A DNA stretch of 64,000 nt from Deinococcales bacterium (GCA_025352125.1 JANXTZ010000033.1:1-64000), one strand, 5' to 3'; counted from the first letter of the stretch, positions 1 through 7,871 are shown. Numbers and translations are program-made. The notes: generated by a model not told the origin, from the sequence alone.

Positions 1-83
1 CTGACTGACATTTTCTCGTTGAGGACGAGTTGAACGGCTCTGTTTTTGAATTCTGCTGCGAAAATTCTAGGTTTGGTTGACAT
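1..83 (-). CDS. IS3-family transposase OrfA, N-terminal fragment
   Basis: Twenty-seven codons are visible from an ATG at 83 to the window edge. The protein opens MSTKPRIFAAEFKNRAVQLV, the typical start of IS3 OrfA, a small helix-turn-helix protein that binds the element ends and supplies the N-terminal part of the OrfAB transposase. An AGGAG ribosome binding site lies 8 nt upstream (plus-strand 92-96). The rest of OrfA and all of OrfB lie outside the window, so completeness cannot be judged. Confidence 0.7.
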   Translation of the reverse strand, partial: MSTKPRIFAAEFKNRAVQLVLNEKMSV

Positions 84-84
84 G

Positions 85-111
85 GTTCAGACTCCTATGT
101 TTAGTCTGAAC
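85..111 (-). promoter_or_regulatory. Hairpin over the transposase ribosome binding site
   Basis: GTTCAGACT (85-93) and AGTCTGAAC (103-111) form a perfect 9-bp inverted repeat with a 9-nt loop. The AGGAG of the transposase gene (92-96) lies partly in this stem. Several insertion sequences fold read-through transcripts so that the transposase start is masked; this repeat could do the same. That role is inference. Confidence 0.45.
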
Positions 112-178
112 TCGGAACTAACAAAAGTCTATCAAGTCCAGCGGACCAGAAGAAGCTCTTGAAGATTTTACACTGGGC

Positions 179-481
179 TTGTTCCCAGAGCGCTGGATCG
201 CATATGAAGAACTTTCAGAACTTGATCTGGATCATCCCAACAAGGACACCACTGAAAATGATGAACAAGCATCAGTCATGTATGACCAATTTTGGCTCAC
301 CTACATAGACTGTGAATTTGATGTGTACAACGACATCGGTGGGGATGAGGATTTCACCATGATCATTTGCAACACCCCGAGCGATAAAGGCTATGAGGAT
401 GATGTCATGTTTTTTATCATGGATAAGAACGTCATCCCTGACTTGAAAATACCGCCTTCGTATCGATATGTGCTCAACTAA
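179..481 (+). CDS. Unrecognised acidic protein, N-terminus probably cut by the IS
   Basis: About 100 codons from a TTG at 179, with no ribosome binding site in front of it. The frame stays open back to 122, reaching the inferred IS boundary, so the original start was probably upstream and separated by the insertion. The product is acidic, rich in Asp and aromatic residues, and has no signal peptide or motif I recognise. It converges with the tnsE-like gene and is probably a remnant of transposon cargo. It may not be expressed. Confidence 0.4.
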   Translation: MFPERWIAYEELSELDLDHPNKDTTENDEQASVMYDQFWLTYIDCEFDVYNDIGGDEDFTMIICNTPSDKGYEDDVMFFIMDKNVIPDLKIPPSYRYVLN

Positions 482-547
482 AGGCTGTGTTTCACGCATT
501 TGATGTCAACATGAAACTTGGCTGGTCAGTTGGTTTGCTGTTCAAAT

Positions 548-2218
548 TTAGTCTTCCAATAGCCCTTCAAGTTTGCGAACTTGTTCCTGAATGCTGATGG
601 AACTGTGCTTGAAGGCTTTCCACGGACTGTTGATCGGAAGCCGTTTGCGCCAAATGCCACGAACAAGCACTCCAAGCTCGAGCATCCCTTCGAGCGATTG
701 TCTTGGCAGCTTGCCCTGACTCGAACGGGCAACCAGTGTATATTCTTCACTTGGACGACGTTCCGTTTCAATTACGTATAGATAGTGATCATTGCTTTGG
801 GCTTCTATCACCAAGGCACGACGGCGCAAGTTTGGGCGAAGCCAACTCCAAGCAAATTCACGACCATTGACCGCAACGGGAAAATAGGAGAACCGTGCTG
901 TGTTTTCTTCGGTGTTCAGGAGAATTTGACGACAGGTAAAGCCACGATCAGTCAACAGATTCGCCACTGTTATCAAATGGGCAAACAAATCTGGTACTTC
1001 AATATCCTCAGCAAGCGCGTCAGTTTTGAAGCCAAACGGCGGATGTTCCCCAGTGGTTTTACCAACTCCACCAGTAGAGTAACCTTGTGGCTTGTCCAAC
1101 GTTTGGTTTTTGCGTTTTCGACGTTGGATGGCGTTTCCCGGCTCGAGATTCAGTTCGATCTTGTCTTTCAGATCAGGGAATGTGGTGGTTTTCAGCGCTT
1201 CAAAACGATCACGAAGCTTTTTGTTGGGTTCTTCGATGTTTGAGATAGTGTCGCCATCATGCCCGTCAGAACTGCCTGACGTACTTGCTCGGTAGTCCTT
1301 GGGTTGTTTTTCATCCGTTTTCACTGGTTGTGATTTGGTAATGGTCAGTTTTGCGTAAGGCATGGGGTGATTGCAAGAATCGATGTTGTGAACCAGAAAA
1401 TGGGAAGCATTGTCACCACCCTGAAACCAGCGCCCTCTACAGCTTAAATGTGTGCTCCCTTGAAATGGAAAAAATGTTTTGATGTGCGGAAGTAGATGCG
1501 TGAGCTGATTCGCTCGCAGTGGCATGATTTCTTGGTATGCCCGCAACGGTTCTCGAGCCGCTTGCATCACATAAGGATCACAAAACAGACGTGCCAAGAC
1601 TGCAATCTCGGTGTTCGAATACCCAAGATGGGGTCTGACACGACATTCTCCGTCTTCAAATGAAATCTCCTCAAAGAGGTTAATGAAATTTCGATCACTT
1701 AACGAATTATCAAAGAGATGTTGTGCGACTTTGCTCGACGGTGCAAAATACGCTCTTAACAAAGTTACCATCGGGAACACCACACGATTGACTTGATTGT
1801 TATGCGTGACGGCAAGAAAAGAACTGCCTTTTACCCGATTCCAAGTTGATCCGAAACTGAGCACCTCACGTGGAAACCACCAATCGTTAGATTCGGATTT
1901 GTCCTCCAAGGCAATGGTCTGCACGGTTGAAGGGTTGATCTCGAGTTTAAAGGTTCTGGTTTGAACGTTGAAGTAATCCGCAATGCGGCGTTGGTTCTGC
2001 CACCTCGAGTTGAATACCAAATAGGGAATCAGTGCGATAGTGGTGTTTTTGACAACGTACCAAGTGTTTTCCAAATCGCCGTTTGGGTGTTCGCGGCGCA
2101 GGATGACCTCGATAGTGGGATCACTGGGCACGTGGGGGTTGGAAGCAATCGGACCGAAGCTTTCGATTCGATAGACGAATTCATCGTTTGGGAAGGATGC
2201 AATCCGAGGAATCGTCAT
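548..2218 (-). CDS. tnsE: TnsE-like Tn7 transposition targeting protein
   Basis: At 556 aa this is close to Tn7 TnsE (538 aa). The similarity I recognise covers the middle (about 145-230, with FPMVTLLRAYF and an ARLFCDPYVMQ block), a basic linker (RRKRKN, about 370) and the C-terminal DNA-binding region (about 415-530), where ALVIEAQSNDHYLYVIE matches the VIKAVGVQRNGSEFVLLEV stretch of TnsE. In Tn7, TnsE binds DNA with recessed 3' ends and the sliding clamp and directs insertion to replicating and conjugal DNA. The start lies only 18 bp inside the terminal repeats and is transcribed inward. In Tn7 the end-proximal gene is tnsA, so the order here differs. There is no clear ribosome binding site. 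The assignment rests on recalled sequence. Confidence 0.75.
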   Translation of the reverse strand: MTIPRIASFPNDEFVYRIESFGPIASNPHVPSDPTIEVILRREHPNGDLENTWYVVKNTTIALIPYLVFNSRWQNQRRIADYFNVQTRTFKLEINPSTVQTIALEDKSESNDWWFPREVLSFGSTWNRVKGSSFLAVTHNNQVNRVVFPMVTLLRAYFAPSSKVAQHLFDNSLSDRNFINLFEEISFEDGECRVRPHLGYSNTEIAVLARLFCDPYVMQAAREPLRAYQEIMPLRANQLTHLLPHIKTFFPFQGSTHLSCRGRWFQGGDNASHFLVHNIDSCNHPMPYAKLTITKSQPVKTDEKQPKDYRASTSGSSDGHDGDTISNIEEPNKKLRDRFEALKTTTFPDLKDKIELNLEPGNAIQRRKRKNQTLDKPQGYSTGGVGKTTGEHPPFGFKTDALAEDIEVPDLFAHLITVANLLTDRGFTCRQILLNTEENTARFSYFPVAVNGREFAWSWLRPNLRRRALVIEAQSNDHYLYVIETERRPSEEYTLVARSSQGKLPRQSLEGMLELGVLVRGIWRKRLPINSPWKAFKHSSISIQEQVRKLEGLLED

Positions 2219-2235
2219 AAGTATGAGGAGCGTCA

Positions 2236-2295
2236 GTCTCGATTATCGATATATAGTCTCAAAAAGCGATATATAGTCTCGATTATCGATATACG
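2236..2295. repeat. Three 20-bp direct repeats at the transposon end
   Basis: Units at 2236-2255, 2256-2275 and 2276-2295 all begin GTCTC and share GCGATATA or TCGATATA near the end. Units 1 and 3 match over their first 18 bases; unit 2 differs in the middle. They adjoin without gaps, and the element ends 5 bp later at CTACA (TGTAG inward). Tn7 ends carry 20-22 bp TnsB binding sites arranged in the same way, so these are most likely transposase sites. There are no spacers, so it is not a CRISPR array. Confidence 0.75.
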
Positions 2296-3150
2296 CTACA
2301 ATCCGCCGCCAATCAGTCCAGCATCGGAGATTGTGGCGTGCGGGGCGCGAAAAGGGGCGACCCGAACCAGTCCTTTGGGTTGTCTTCCAGCGCTCGAGTG
2401 AATGCGGGTCACGTCCAACGCCTCACGGTCTGAGAGCAGTGGCAGCAAGCCCACGGCGCGGCGGGCGAGCATGGTTTTGCCCGAGCCAGGTGGTCCAATG
2501 AAAAGCAAGTTGTGATGCCCAGCGATGCTGATCTCGAGCGCCCGTTTGCCCTGCATCTGCCCTTTGATGTCCGCCAAATCCAGCAGCGTATCTGGGTCAG
2601 GCTCGAGCACCACAGGTTTTGAGGGCTTTAGCTTTTCTTGTCCGTTCAAGTGGCGCACGGCTTGTTTGAGGTTGCTCGGGCAGAAGACTTCGATGCCCTC
2701 GATCACGGCGGCTTCGGTGGCGTTGTCAATTGGCAGCATCACGGCTTTGTAACCGTTTTGGGCGGCGGCTAGGGCAATGTTGATCGCGCCGTTGATCGGG
2801 CGAATCGTGCCGTCCAGCGCCAGCTCTCCGGCGCAGAGCATTTTGTCCAAAACCTCCAATGGAACTTCGCCCTGGGTTGCCAGAATTCCCAGCGCCATCG
2901 GCAGATCAAAACTCGAGCCTTCCTTGCGCACGTCGGCTGGCGCGAGGTTGGCGGTGATTCTCGAGCCTGAGGGAAATGGCAAGCCAGAGTTCTTGATGGC
3001 GGCGCGAATACGTTCCCGCGCCTCCTGAACGGCGGTGTCCGCCAGTCCGACGACCATGAACATGGGCATTCCAGCCGAGACATCCACCTCGACTTCGACG
3101 ATGGTGGCGTTGACTCCGATAATGGTGGCGGCAAAAGCTTTGGCGAGCAC
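2296..3150 (-). pseudogene. comM: comM (yifB) AAA+ helicase, truncated by the transposon
   Basis: This is the N-terminal 283 codons of the Mg-chelatase-like ATPase ComM/YifB, a hexameric helicase that drives branch migration of incoming single strands during natural transformation. The N-terminal ChlI-like domain and Walker A (GPPGSGKT, 219-226) are intact. The frame stops just after the conserved DAGLIGGG (276-283), where codon 284 and the stop come from the transposon. The sensor and arginine-finger part, about 200 residues, is missing, so activity should be lost. The start is GTG 3150, with a TATACT box (3157-3162) only 6 nt upstream, so the message is probably leaderless. Confidence 0.88.
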
Positions 3151-3237
3151 CAGCGAAGTATAACGGACGGGCTAAACCCGAGGGTCGGAGTTTGACCTTC
3201 TCGAACCAAAAAATCAAACTCTGAGACATGAGATTAT

Positions 3238-4215
3238 TCACTTGCCTTGCAATAGCACAGTAATTTCTTCCATTTGAAGGGTGCTTAAAGCACCTTGTTC
3301 GAGCACAGCCGCATTTTCTTGAACCTGTTTCACCGTTCTAAAACCTGGAATTGGAATGGTTTGATCACTTCTTGCGAGCAACCACGCCAATGAACCTTGA
3401 GCAAGGGTACGCCCGCCAGCACACAAAATCTCGCGGATACCCTCGAGTTTGGTCAACCAGACTGCGTTGGGTTGCCCATTCTTGAAGTACGCCATCCATT
3501 CGGGCGAAACATGACGAACATCACTTTGTTCAAAGCTTGCACCATTGGAGAATTTACCCGTCAGAATGCCCATGCCGAGCGGACCTCGGTTGATGCTCGA
3601 GAGGTGATGACGTTCCACCAATTCGAGCATTGGGGCGTTGTCTTCAAAAATATTTTGTTGATGCTGAATTGCCGCGCAATTATTGCCGTTTGCAAACACC
3701 TCGGCTCGAGCGGTGTCATCGGTGCTCCAGCCGTATGCTCGAATCAGTCCTTCTTGCACCAGTTGCTCGAGGGTTTCACGGACTTCAGGTGCGGCGGTGA
3801 TTGGGTAATCGCCAACGTGCAATTGAAACAGATCAATGTAATCGGTTTGTAAACGCTTGAGACTGTCCGTGCAGGAAGACCGAATATCGTTTGGGCTGCA
3901 ATATATGCCGCTCACAACTTTTCGCGCTTCATCGACGCCGTAACCAAACTTTGTGGCAATGACAACCTTGCTTCGGTCTGTCCCAAGTGCTTTTCCCAAT
4001 ATAACTTCGCTGTGCCCAGCGCCGTAATTTGCTGCCGTATCAAAAAATGTGATGCCCATTTCCACAGCCGCCCGAATCGCGGCGGTAGACTCGAGGTCAT
4101 TGACTGCCCCCCAACCGGCTGCTTGGGTATCAAATTTCCATTCGCCGCCAATTGCCCAGCAGCCCATACCGATGGCACTGATGCCGATGTTGCTCCGACC
4201 AAGGTTTCTTTTCAT
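3238..4215 (-). CDS. Aldo/keto reductase
   Basis: The product is 325 aa, an (alpha/beta)8-barrel NAD(P)H-dependent oxidoreductase. The catalytic tetrad is visible as D59, Y64, K89 and H133 (FFDTAANYG, IATKFG, LFQLHVGD). The C-terminal nucleotide-binding part contains IPIPGFRT. ATG 4215 is chosen over upstream codons because it starts the family's first strand (MKRNLGRSNI). The substrate cannot be told from sequence. A divergent MerR regulator sits 79 bp away, and both promoters have the 19-bp spacer that MerR proteins act on, so the reductase is probably induced by that regulator. It closes with GK at 3238, 87 bp from comM. Confidence 0.88.
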   Translation of the reverse strand: MKRNLGRSNIGISAIGMGCWAIGGEWKFDTQAAGWGAVNDLESTAAIRAAVEMGITFFDTAANYGAGHSEVILGKALGTDRSKVVIATKFGYGVDEARKVVSGIYCSPNDIRSSCTDSLKRLQTDYIDLFQLHVGDYPITAAPEVRETLEQLVQEGLIRAYGWSTDDTARAEVFANGNNCAAIQHQQNIFEDNAPMLELVERHHLSSINRGPLGMGILTGKFSNGASFEQSDVRHVSPEWMAYFKNGQPNAVWLTKLEGIREILCAGGRTLAQGSLAWLLARSDQTIPIPGFRTVKQVQENAAVLEQGALSTLQMEEITVLLQGK

Positions 4216-4222
4216 GAACCAG

Positions 4223-4253
4223 AGTCTAAATCCTTTAGCGCACTCAAGGTCAA
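4223..4253 (-). promoter_or_regulatory. MerR-type promoter of the aldo/keto reductase
   Basis: On the minus strand, -35 TTGACC (4253-4248) and -10 TAGACT (4228-4223) are separated by 19 bp. The spacer holds the near-palindrome CCTTGAGTGCGCTAAAGG. A 19-bp spacer with a central dyad is the hallmark of promoters activated by MerR-family proteins. Confidence 0.7.
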
Positions 4254-4257
4254 GCAC

Positions 4258-4288
4258 TAGACCTGAAGCGTACTCAAGGTTTTAAACT
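4258..4288 (+). promoter_or_regulatory. MerR-type promoter of the regulator gene
   Basis: -35 TAGACC (4258-4263), a 19-bp spacer and -10 TAAACT (4283-4288), with the ATG of the regulator 6 nt later, so the message is probably leaderless. The spacer contains ACCT...AGGT half sites related to those in the divergent promoter, which suggests autoregulation. Confidence 0.6.
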
Positions 4289-4294
4289 GAGACA

Positions 4295-4663
4295 ATGACA
4301 CTCTCGATTGGCGATGCTGCCGTTCAAGCCGGAATCAGTATTCACACCCTGCACTATTACGAACGCGAGGGCTTATTACAGATCGAACGCAGTTCCAGTG
4401 GGCACCGGCGCTACTCGAGCGGCGACCTGGAATGGATTGGAATTCTAACCTGCCTGCGAGAAACGGGAATGCCAATCCGAACCATGCGCGAATTCGCAAG
4501 ATTGGTGCAACAAGACTCGAGCAACATTCCGCAGCGCATAGAAATTCTCAAAACCCACCGACTCGAGGTTTTGGCGCATTTAAAATCGTTGCAGCACAAC
4601 CTCGAGCACGTCGAGTACAAGATTGATTATTACGAAAAAGTTTTGGTGCAGCCTATGGATTGA
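4295..4663 (+). CDS. MerR-family transcriptional regulator
   Basis: At 122 aa it has the MerR layout: winged helix-turn-helix at 1-70 beginning SIGDAAVQAGISIHTLHYYE, then a coiled dimerisation helix (about 80-118). There is no extra effector domain and no cysteine cluster in the tail, so a metal sensor is unlikely. The length and the YYEREGL motif fit the subgroup that often sits beside aldo/keto reductases and responds to small organic compounds. It most likely controls the divergent reductase and itself. Confidence 0.88.
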   Translation: MTLSIGDAAVQAGISIHTLHYYEREGLLQIERSSSGHRRYSSGDLEWIGILTCLRETGMPIRTMREFARLVQQDSSNIPQRIEILKTHRLEVLAHLKSLQHNLEHVEYKIDYYEKVLVQPMD

Positions 4664-4752
4664 GCCAGAATTTACCATTTATGATTCTGCCGAACTCGAG
4701 CCGCGCGAGTCAAATCGTATTTCTCAAGGTCGAAAAAAATTCTTGGGCGAGT

Positions 4753-5460
4753 TTAAACGCCCAAGAATAGTGTCTCCAGTGGTGTTTCCAGCACTTTATC
4801 AGCTTGAAGTTCGACTTGGTACGCTCGAGGATTGGGTCTGGAGCTGACCACAGATTCAAGGCACTCATCCACAAAATGCAGTGCCGCGCCATCATCGGCA
4901 GCGTAACCGTTTTGAATCTGCCCCTCGAGCAAGAATTGATGCAACTTTGGGCGGCGGTTTGCCTCGCCGTCGTAGTGCGGGGTCATCGAACCTTTCAGCC
5001 AACCCAGGCACGGCAGCACGCCAAGTTCGCGCCCAATGCTGTCGGTGCTGCCCTGTTCAAACCAGCACATTGCGCCCGCCGAAAGTCCAGCCAGCACCGC
5101 GCCGCGATCTAAAGCGGTTCGCAGCAACGGCTCGAGGTTCCATTCGCGCCACAAAGCCAGGGCGTTTTTGGTGTTGCCACCGCCAAAGTAAAGCACGTCC
5201 TGTTTTGCCAGAAATGGCTCGAGGTCCTCAGTCCAGGTGTCTGGGTTGAACAGACTCAAATGGCTCGGTTCGCATTCGAGTTTGTTGAACGCCGCGTAAA
5301 ATCGCTCGACATAACCCGCACTGTCGCCGCTGGCGGTAGGCACGAAACAGACCCTGGGCTTCTCGAGTTGAGCAGCGTTCAGAATGTATTGGTCGAGAAG
5401 GAGATTTTCAGGTTCCATCGAAAATCCGCCGCCGCCCATCGCAATGATTTGGCGTTTCAT
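4753..5460 (-). CDS. Peptidase E-like serine peptidase (family S51)
   Basis: The product is 235 aa, cytoplasmic. The nucleophile serine lies in AGLSAGAMCW (S127), preceded by YFGGGNTKN (91-99), both typical of S51 peptidases, which have a class I glutamine-amidotransferase-like fold and cleave N-terminal Asp dipeptides or cyanophycin products. ATG 5460 is chosen because MKRQIIAMGGGG begins the first strand and overlaps the stop of the upstream lipoprotein gene as ATGA, implying translational coupling. The exact substrate (Asp-X dipeptides versus others) is open. Confidence 0.82.
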   Translation of the reverse strand: MKRQIIAMGGGGFSMEPENLLLDQYILNAAQLEKPRVCFVPTASGDSAGYVERFYAAFNKLECEPSHLSLFNPDTWTEDLEPFLAKQDVLYFGGGNTKNALALWREWNLEPLLRTALDRGAVLAGLSAGAMCWFEQGSTDSIGRELGVLPCLGWLKGSMTPHYDGEANRRPKLHQFLLEGQIQNGYAADDGAALHFVDECLESVVSSRPNPRAYQVELQADKVLETPLETLFLGV

Positions 5461-6065
5461 GGGGTTGGCAAGGTGGTGATCGCGCCGTTGGCATCTTTTA
5501 AAGTCACACGGAAACCACCATCCACCCGGTCCACCCGACACGATTGCACGGCGTCACTCGAGGATACGGCGTGAGTCCCTGCGGTGTAACCGCTCGAGCA
5601 GTCTGTGGGTGGGGTTTGTTGTGTTTCGGAATTGAATTTTTGCGCCGTCTCGAGCACCTCTTTGGCGTAGGTTTCGACGGCAGAAACTCCTGTGTTCGGG
5701 TTCGCTTGTGGTGGAGTAACGCCCGTACCGTCGCTCGAGGGAGTGTTGCTCGGTGCGGGGGCATTGGAGTCGCTCGGGTTGCCAGAACCCATGCTCGAGT
5801 CTGGGGTGCTCGGGTCGGGGGTGCTGCTCGAGTCTGATGCGATTGGTGTGGTCGCGCTCGGGTCGGGGGTGATCGCAGTACTGCCTGTCGCATTCTCGAG
5901 CACGGCTTTGATGCCGTCAAGTTGGACTTTTAAGGCATCGCGCTCTCTGGTGATCGTCTGGAGTTGGGTTTTGAGATCACTGTTTTCCTTCTTGAGATTT
6001 TCTGTCTCGGGGCTGCTGCAAGCGACAAACATCAGAGCAACAAAAACGGCAAGAATCATTTTCAT
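5457..6065 (-). CDS. Lipoprotein with coiled coil and Ser/Pro/Thr-rich linker
   Basis: The product is 202 aa. It opens with a lipoprotein signal (MKMILAVFVALMFVACSS, cleavage before Cys16), followed by a short heptad-like helix (about 20-55) and a long Ser/Pro/Thr/Asp-rich stretch (about 60-130) that looks disordered and cell-wall spanning. The C-terminal 70 residues contain two cysteines (DCSSGYT, VQSCRVD) that may pair. I do not recognise a family. ATG 6065 places the signal peptide at the N-terminus. It overlaps the peptidase E-like gene by 4 bp. Confidence 0.7.
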   Translation of the reverse strand: MKMILAVFVALMFVACSSPETENLKKENSDLKTQLQTITRERDALKVQLDGIKAVLENATGSTAITPDPSATTPIASDSSSTPDPSTPDSSMGSGNPSDSNAPAPSNTPSSDGTGVTPPQANPNTGVSAVETYAKEVLETAQKFNSETQQTPPTDCSSGYTAGTHAVSSSDAVQSCRVDRVDGGFRVTLKDANGAITTLPTP

Positions 6066-6127
6066 GCCATCAGTATACGCGAGACTCAAGTTTGCAATTC
6101 CCATGCGCGTCACGCTTATGTGAATGC

Positions 6128-6805
6128 TTAACGAATGATTTGCCAACCGCGTTTGAGTGCCAGTCGTTCGAGTTTGGAATCGGTCGGAATGACCACCGGA
6201 TTGCGTGCCATCTCGAGCATGGCGAGGTCTGGCATGGTGTCACCGAACGCCGCCTCGAGCGGTTCTGAACGAATCGCGGCTTGCAGGTTCGCGGCTTTGA
6301 TCTTTCCCACATTGACCTCGCCCAATATTTTGCCCGTCAATTTGCCCGTGACCATCTCGAGTTTTGTGCCGATCACTTCAAAGCCTCCCAGGTTTGGGCT
6401 GCACCGTTTGGCAAAGACTTCCAGTACGGGTTGGTAGGTTCCAGATGTCAGAATCACCCGCGCACCCTCAGATTTGCACGTCTCGAGCACCGCCAGCACA
6501 TTTTTGCGACGGTTGTGCCAGAGTTCATGTTCGACCACCCACTCTGCCACTTCCAGAAATTCGCCGTAATATGCACCTTCAAACAAGCCCAGCAAGTCTT
6601 TAATCCAACGGTTTTGAAACCCGCGTCGATTCAAGCCAGCGCGTGCCAGCAAGGCACCAGCAAACCTGGCGTTAAAAAAATTTCGGTACGCCCTGGATTT
6701 TCCGTTGCGCTCGAGATACCTTGCAATGCCTTTCCAGGTTTCGCCCGTGGTCAACGTGCCTTCCAGGTCGCTGGCAACAATGATGCGTGGTGCGGGAACT
6801 TTCAT
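6128..6805 (-). CDS. HAD-superfamily hydrolase (SerB/IB-like)
   Basis: The product is 225 aa. Motif I reads SDLEGTLT (D13, with Glu15 where most members have the second Asp), motif II is LTSGT (T120-S121), and motif IV is GDTMPDLAM (D189, D193). An alpha-helical cap lies between motifs I and II, as in phosphoserine phosphatase-like HAD-IB enzymes. Asp-to-Glu at the acid/base position is also found in enolase-phosphatases (DIEGT), so it may be active. The start overlaps the MBL gene as ATGA. The substrate is unknown. Confidence 0.82.
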   Translation of the reverse strand: MKVPAPRIIVASDLEGTLTTGETWKGIARYLERNGKSRAYRNFFNARFAGALLARAGLNRRGFQNRWIKDLLGLFEGAYYGEFLEVAEWVVEHELWHNRRKNVLAVLETCKSEGARVILTSGTYQPVLEVFAKRCSPNLGGFEVIGTKLEMVTGKLTGKILGEVNVGKIKAANLQAAIRSEPLEAAFGDTMPDLAMLEMARNPVVIPTDSKLERLALKRGWQIIR

Positions 6806-7476
6806 GCCTTGACCTTGTTCACAAATTGCTGTTGTAAACTTTTGAACGAGAACGGTTTGCCGTGACCAACGAACAATCGTTCGGGTTTTAAATCCAATAT
6901 TGTTTTGATGCTCGATTGCACCAAATCCACATCATCATAAAAAAAATGCCAGTTTGGACGATTCTCCAGCATAAAATCTCCGCGCAGCACATCGCCAATG
7001 ATCGCGTCACCATTCTCGAGCAATACCGAAACCGAACCGTCGGTATGTCCTGGTGTGGCGCGCAGTTTGGCGTTCACGCCGTAAGCCTTGAGCGTCTCAA
7101 AGCCGTTCAAGATCAAGTCTGGTGTGACTGGCGCAAAACGCTTTGAGCTGAAATACGGCTCGAGCAAAGCCGTACCCAAGCCATAAGGTTTGAGTTTGGC
7201 TTGACCCGCGCTCGCCAGTTCGAGGTCGGCACGGTGCAGCGCAACTGGGGCTTTGCTGAGGACGCGAATGGCTTGGGCGCTGCCCAGATGATCCCAATGC
7301 CCGTGGGTTAAGAGAATCAAACTCAAGTCCTTCGGTGTTAGCCCGTGCCGCTCGAGCGTATCAAAAATGCGTTTCTCGTTGCCAGGACTGCCCGAATCCA
7401 CCAAGACCACCCGTTCGCCCACCAGCAAAAACGCGTTGGCGGTGGTCGTTGGTACGGCAATGATCTTGGTGCTCAT
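6802..7476 (-). CDS. Metallo-beta-lactamase fold hydrolase
   Basis: The product is 224 aa. It carries the metal motif THGHWDHLG (H58, H60, D62, H63), then PGHTDGSV (H144), IGDV (D162) and VGHGKP near the end, all expected for a binuclear zinc hydrolase of the glyoxalase II/lactonase type. ATG 7476 starts the first strand (MSTKIIAVPT). Both ends overlap neighbours by 4 bp, so it is co-translated with a thioesterase and a HAD phosphatase. This suggests turnover of thioester or lactone metabolites, which is inference. Confidence 0.85.
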   Translation of the reverse strand: MSTKIIAVPTTTANAFLLVGERVVLVDSGSPGNEKRIFDTLERHGLTPKDLSLILLTHGHWDHLGSAQAIRVLSKAPVALHRADLELASAGQAKLKPYGLGTALLEPYFSSKRFAPVTPDLILNGFETLKAYGVNAKLRATPGHTDGSVSVLLENGDAIIGDVLRGDFMLENRPNWHFFYDDVDLVQSSIKTILDLKPERLFVGHGKPFSFKSLQQQFVNKVKA

Positions 7477-7871
7477 TTTGACCCTGGAACAATTGCCAGC
7501 GTGCACCTCGAGATGCAGACCATCTTGCCATTCGCATCCTTGATTTCGACCTGCCAAACCTGGGTGGTGCGTCCCTTGTGAATGGGTGTGGCGGTGGCGG
7601 TGACCAGTCCGTCTCGCACGCCGCGCAGGTGGTTGGCGTTGATTTCAAGTCCAACCGCCATCATGCCTTGATCGGCAACGCTCAGAAATGCACCAACGCT
7701 GGCGATGGTTTCTGCCAGGGCGACGCTTGCACCGCCGTGCAGCAAGCCGAACGGTTGATGGACTTTGGGTTGTACGGGCATGGTTGCCACGACTTTTTCA
7801 GGACTTGCCTCGAGAACCGTTATCTCGAGGGTTTTAATGAGGGTTTCGTTGTCAGTCAGCAGTTGATTCAT
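7473..7871 (-). CDS. PaaI/YdiI-type hotdog-fold thioesterase
   Basis: The product is 132 aa, the normal size of a single hotdog domain. It has FGLLHGGASVALAETIAS (about 41-58), the HGG signature of acyl-CoA thioesterases of the PaaI/YdiI group, with the Glu of LAET as the probable catalytic residue. Close relatives hydrolyse 1,4-dihydroxy-2-naphthoyl-CoA in menaquinone synthesis or aromatic acyl-CoAs. The specificity here is not decidable. It overlaps the MBL and GNAT genes by 4 bp each. Confidence 0.85.
   Translation of the reverse strand: MNQLLTDNETLIKTLEITVLEASPEKVVATMPVQPKVHQPFGLLHGGASVALAETIASVGAFLSVADQGMMAVGLEINANHLRGVRDGLVTATATPIHKGRTTQVWQVEIKDANGKMVCISRCTLAIVPGSK

Larger units (their letters stand above)
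1..140 (-). mobile_element. IS3-family insertion sequence, one end only
   Basis: The partial transposase gene at 1-83 points off the left edge, so this is the upstream end of an IS3-type element. The exact end is inferred: position 140 would make the minus strand start TGGACTTGATAG, which suits the TG...CA ends of IS3 elements, and beyond it an open frame continues into the gene at 179-481. The element therefore seems to have landed in cargo of the Tn7-like transposon. Confidence 0.45.
1..2300. mobile_element. Tn7-like transposon, one end, inserted in comM
   Basis: The element ends at 2300, where the sequence read inward on the minus strand begins TGTAG, matching the 5'-TGT ends of the Tn7 family. 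Next come three adjoining 20-bp repeats that look like transposase (TnsB) sites, then a tnsE-like gene running inward, then a cargo fragment and an IS3-type element. The host gene comM is cut exactly at 2300/2301. The other end, any tnsABC genes and the rest of comM must lie left of the window. The 5-bp target duplication cannot be checked from one end. Confidence 0.72.

Noticed and set aside
2236-2295. A CRISPR array
   Set aside because: The repeats adjoin with no spacers and end at the transposon terminus.
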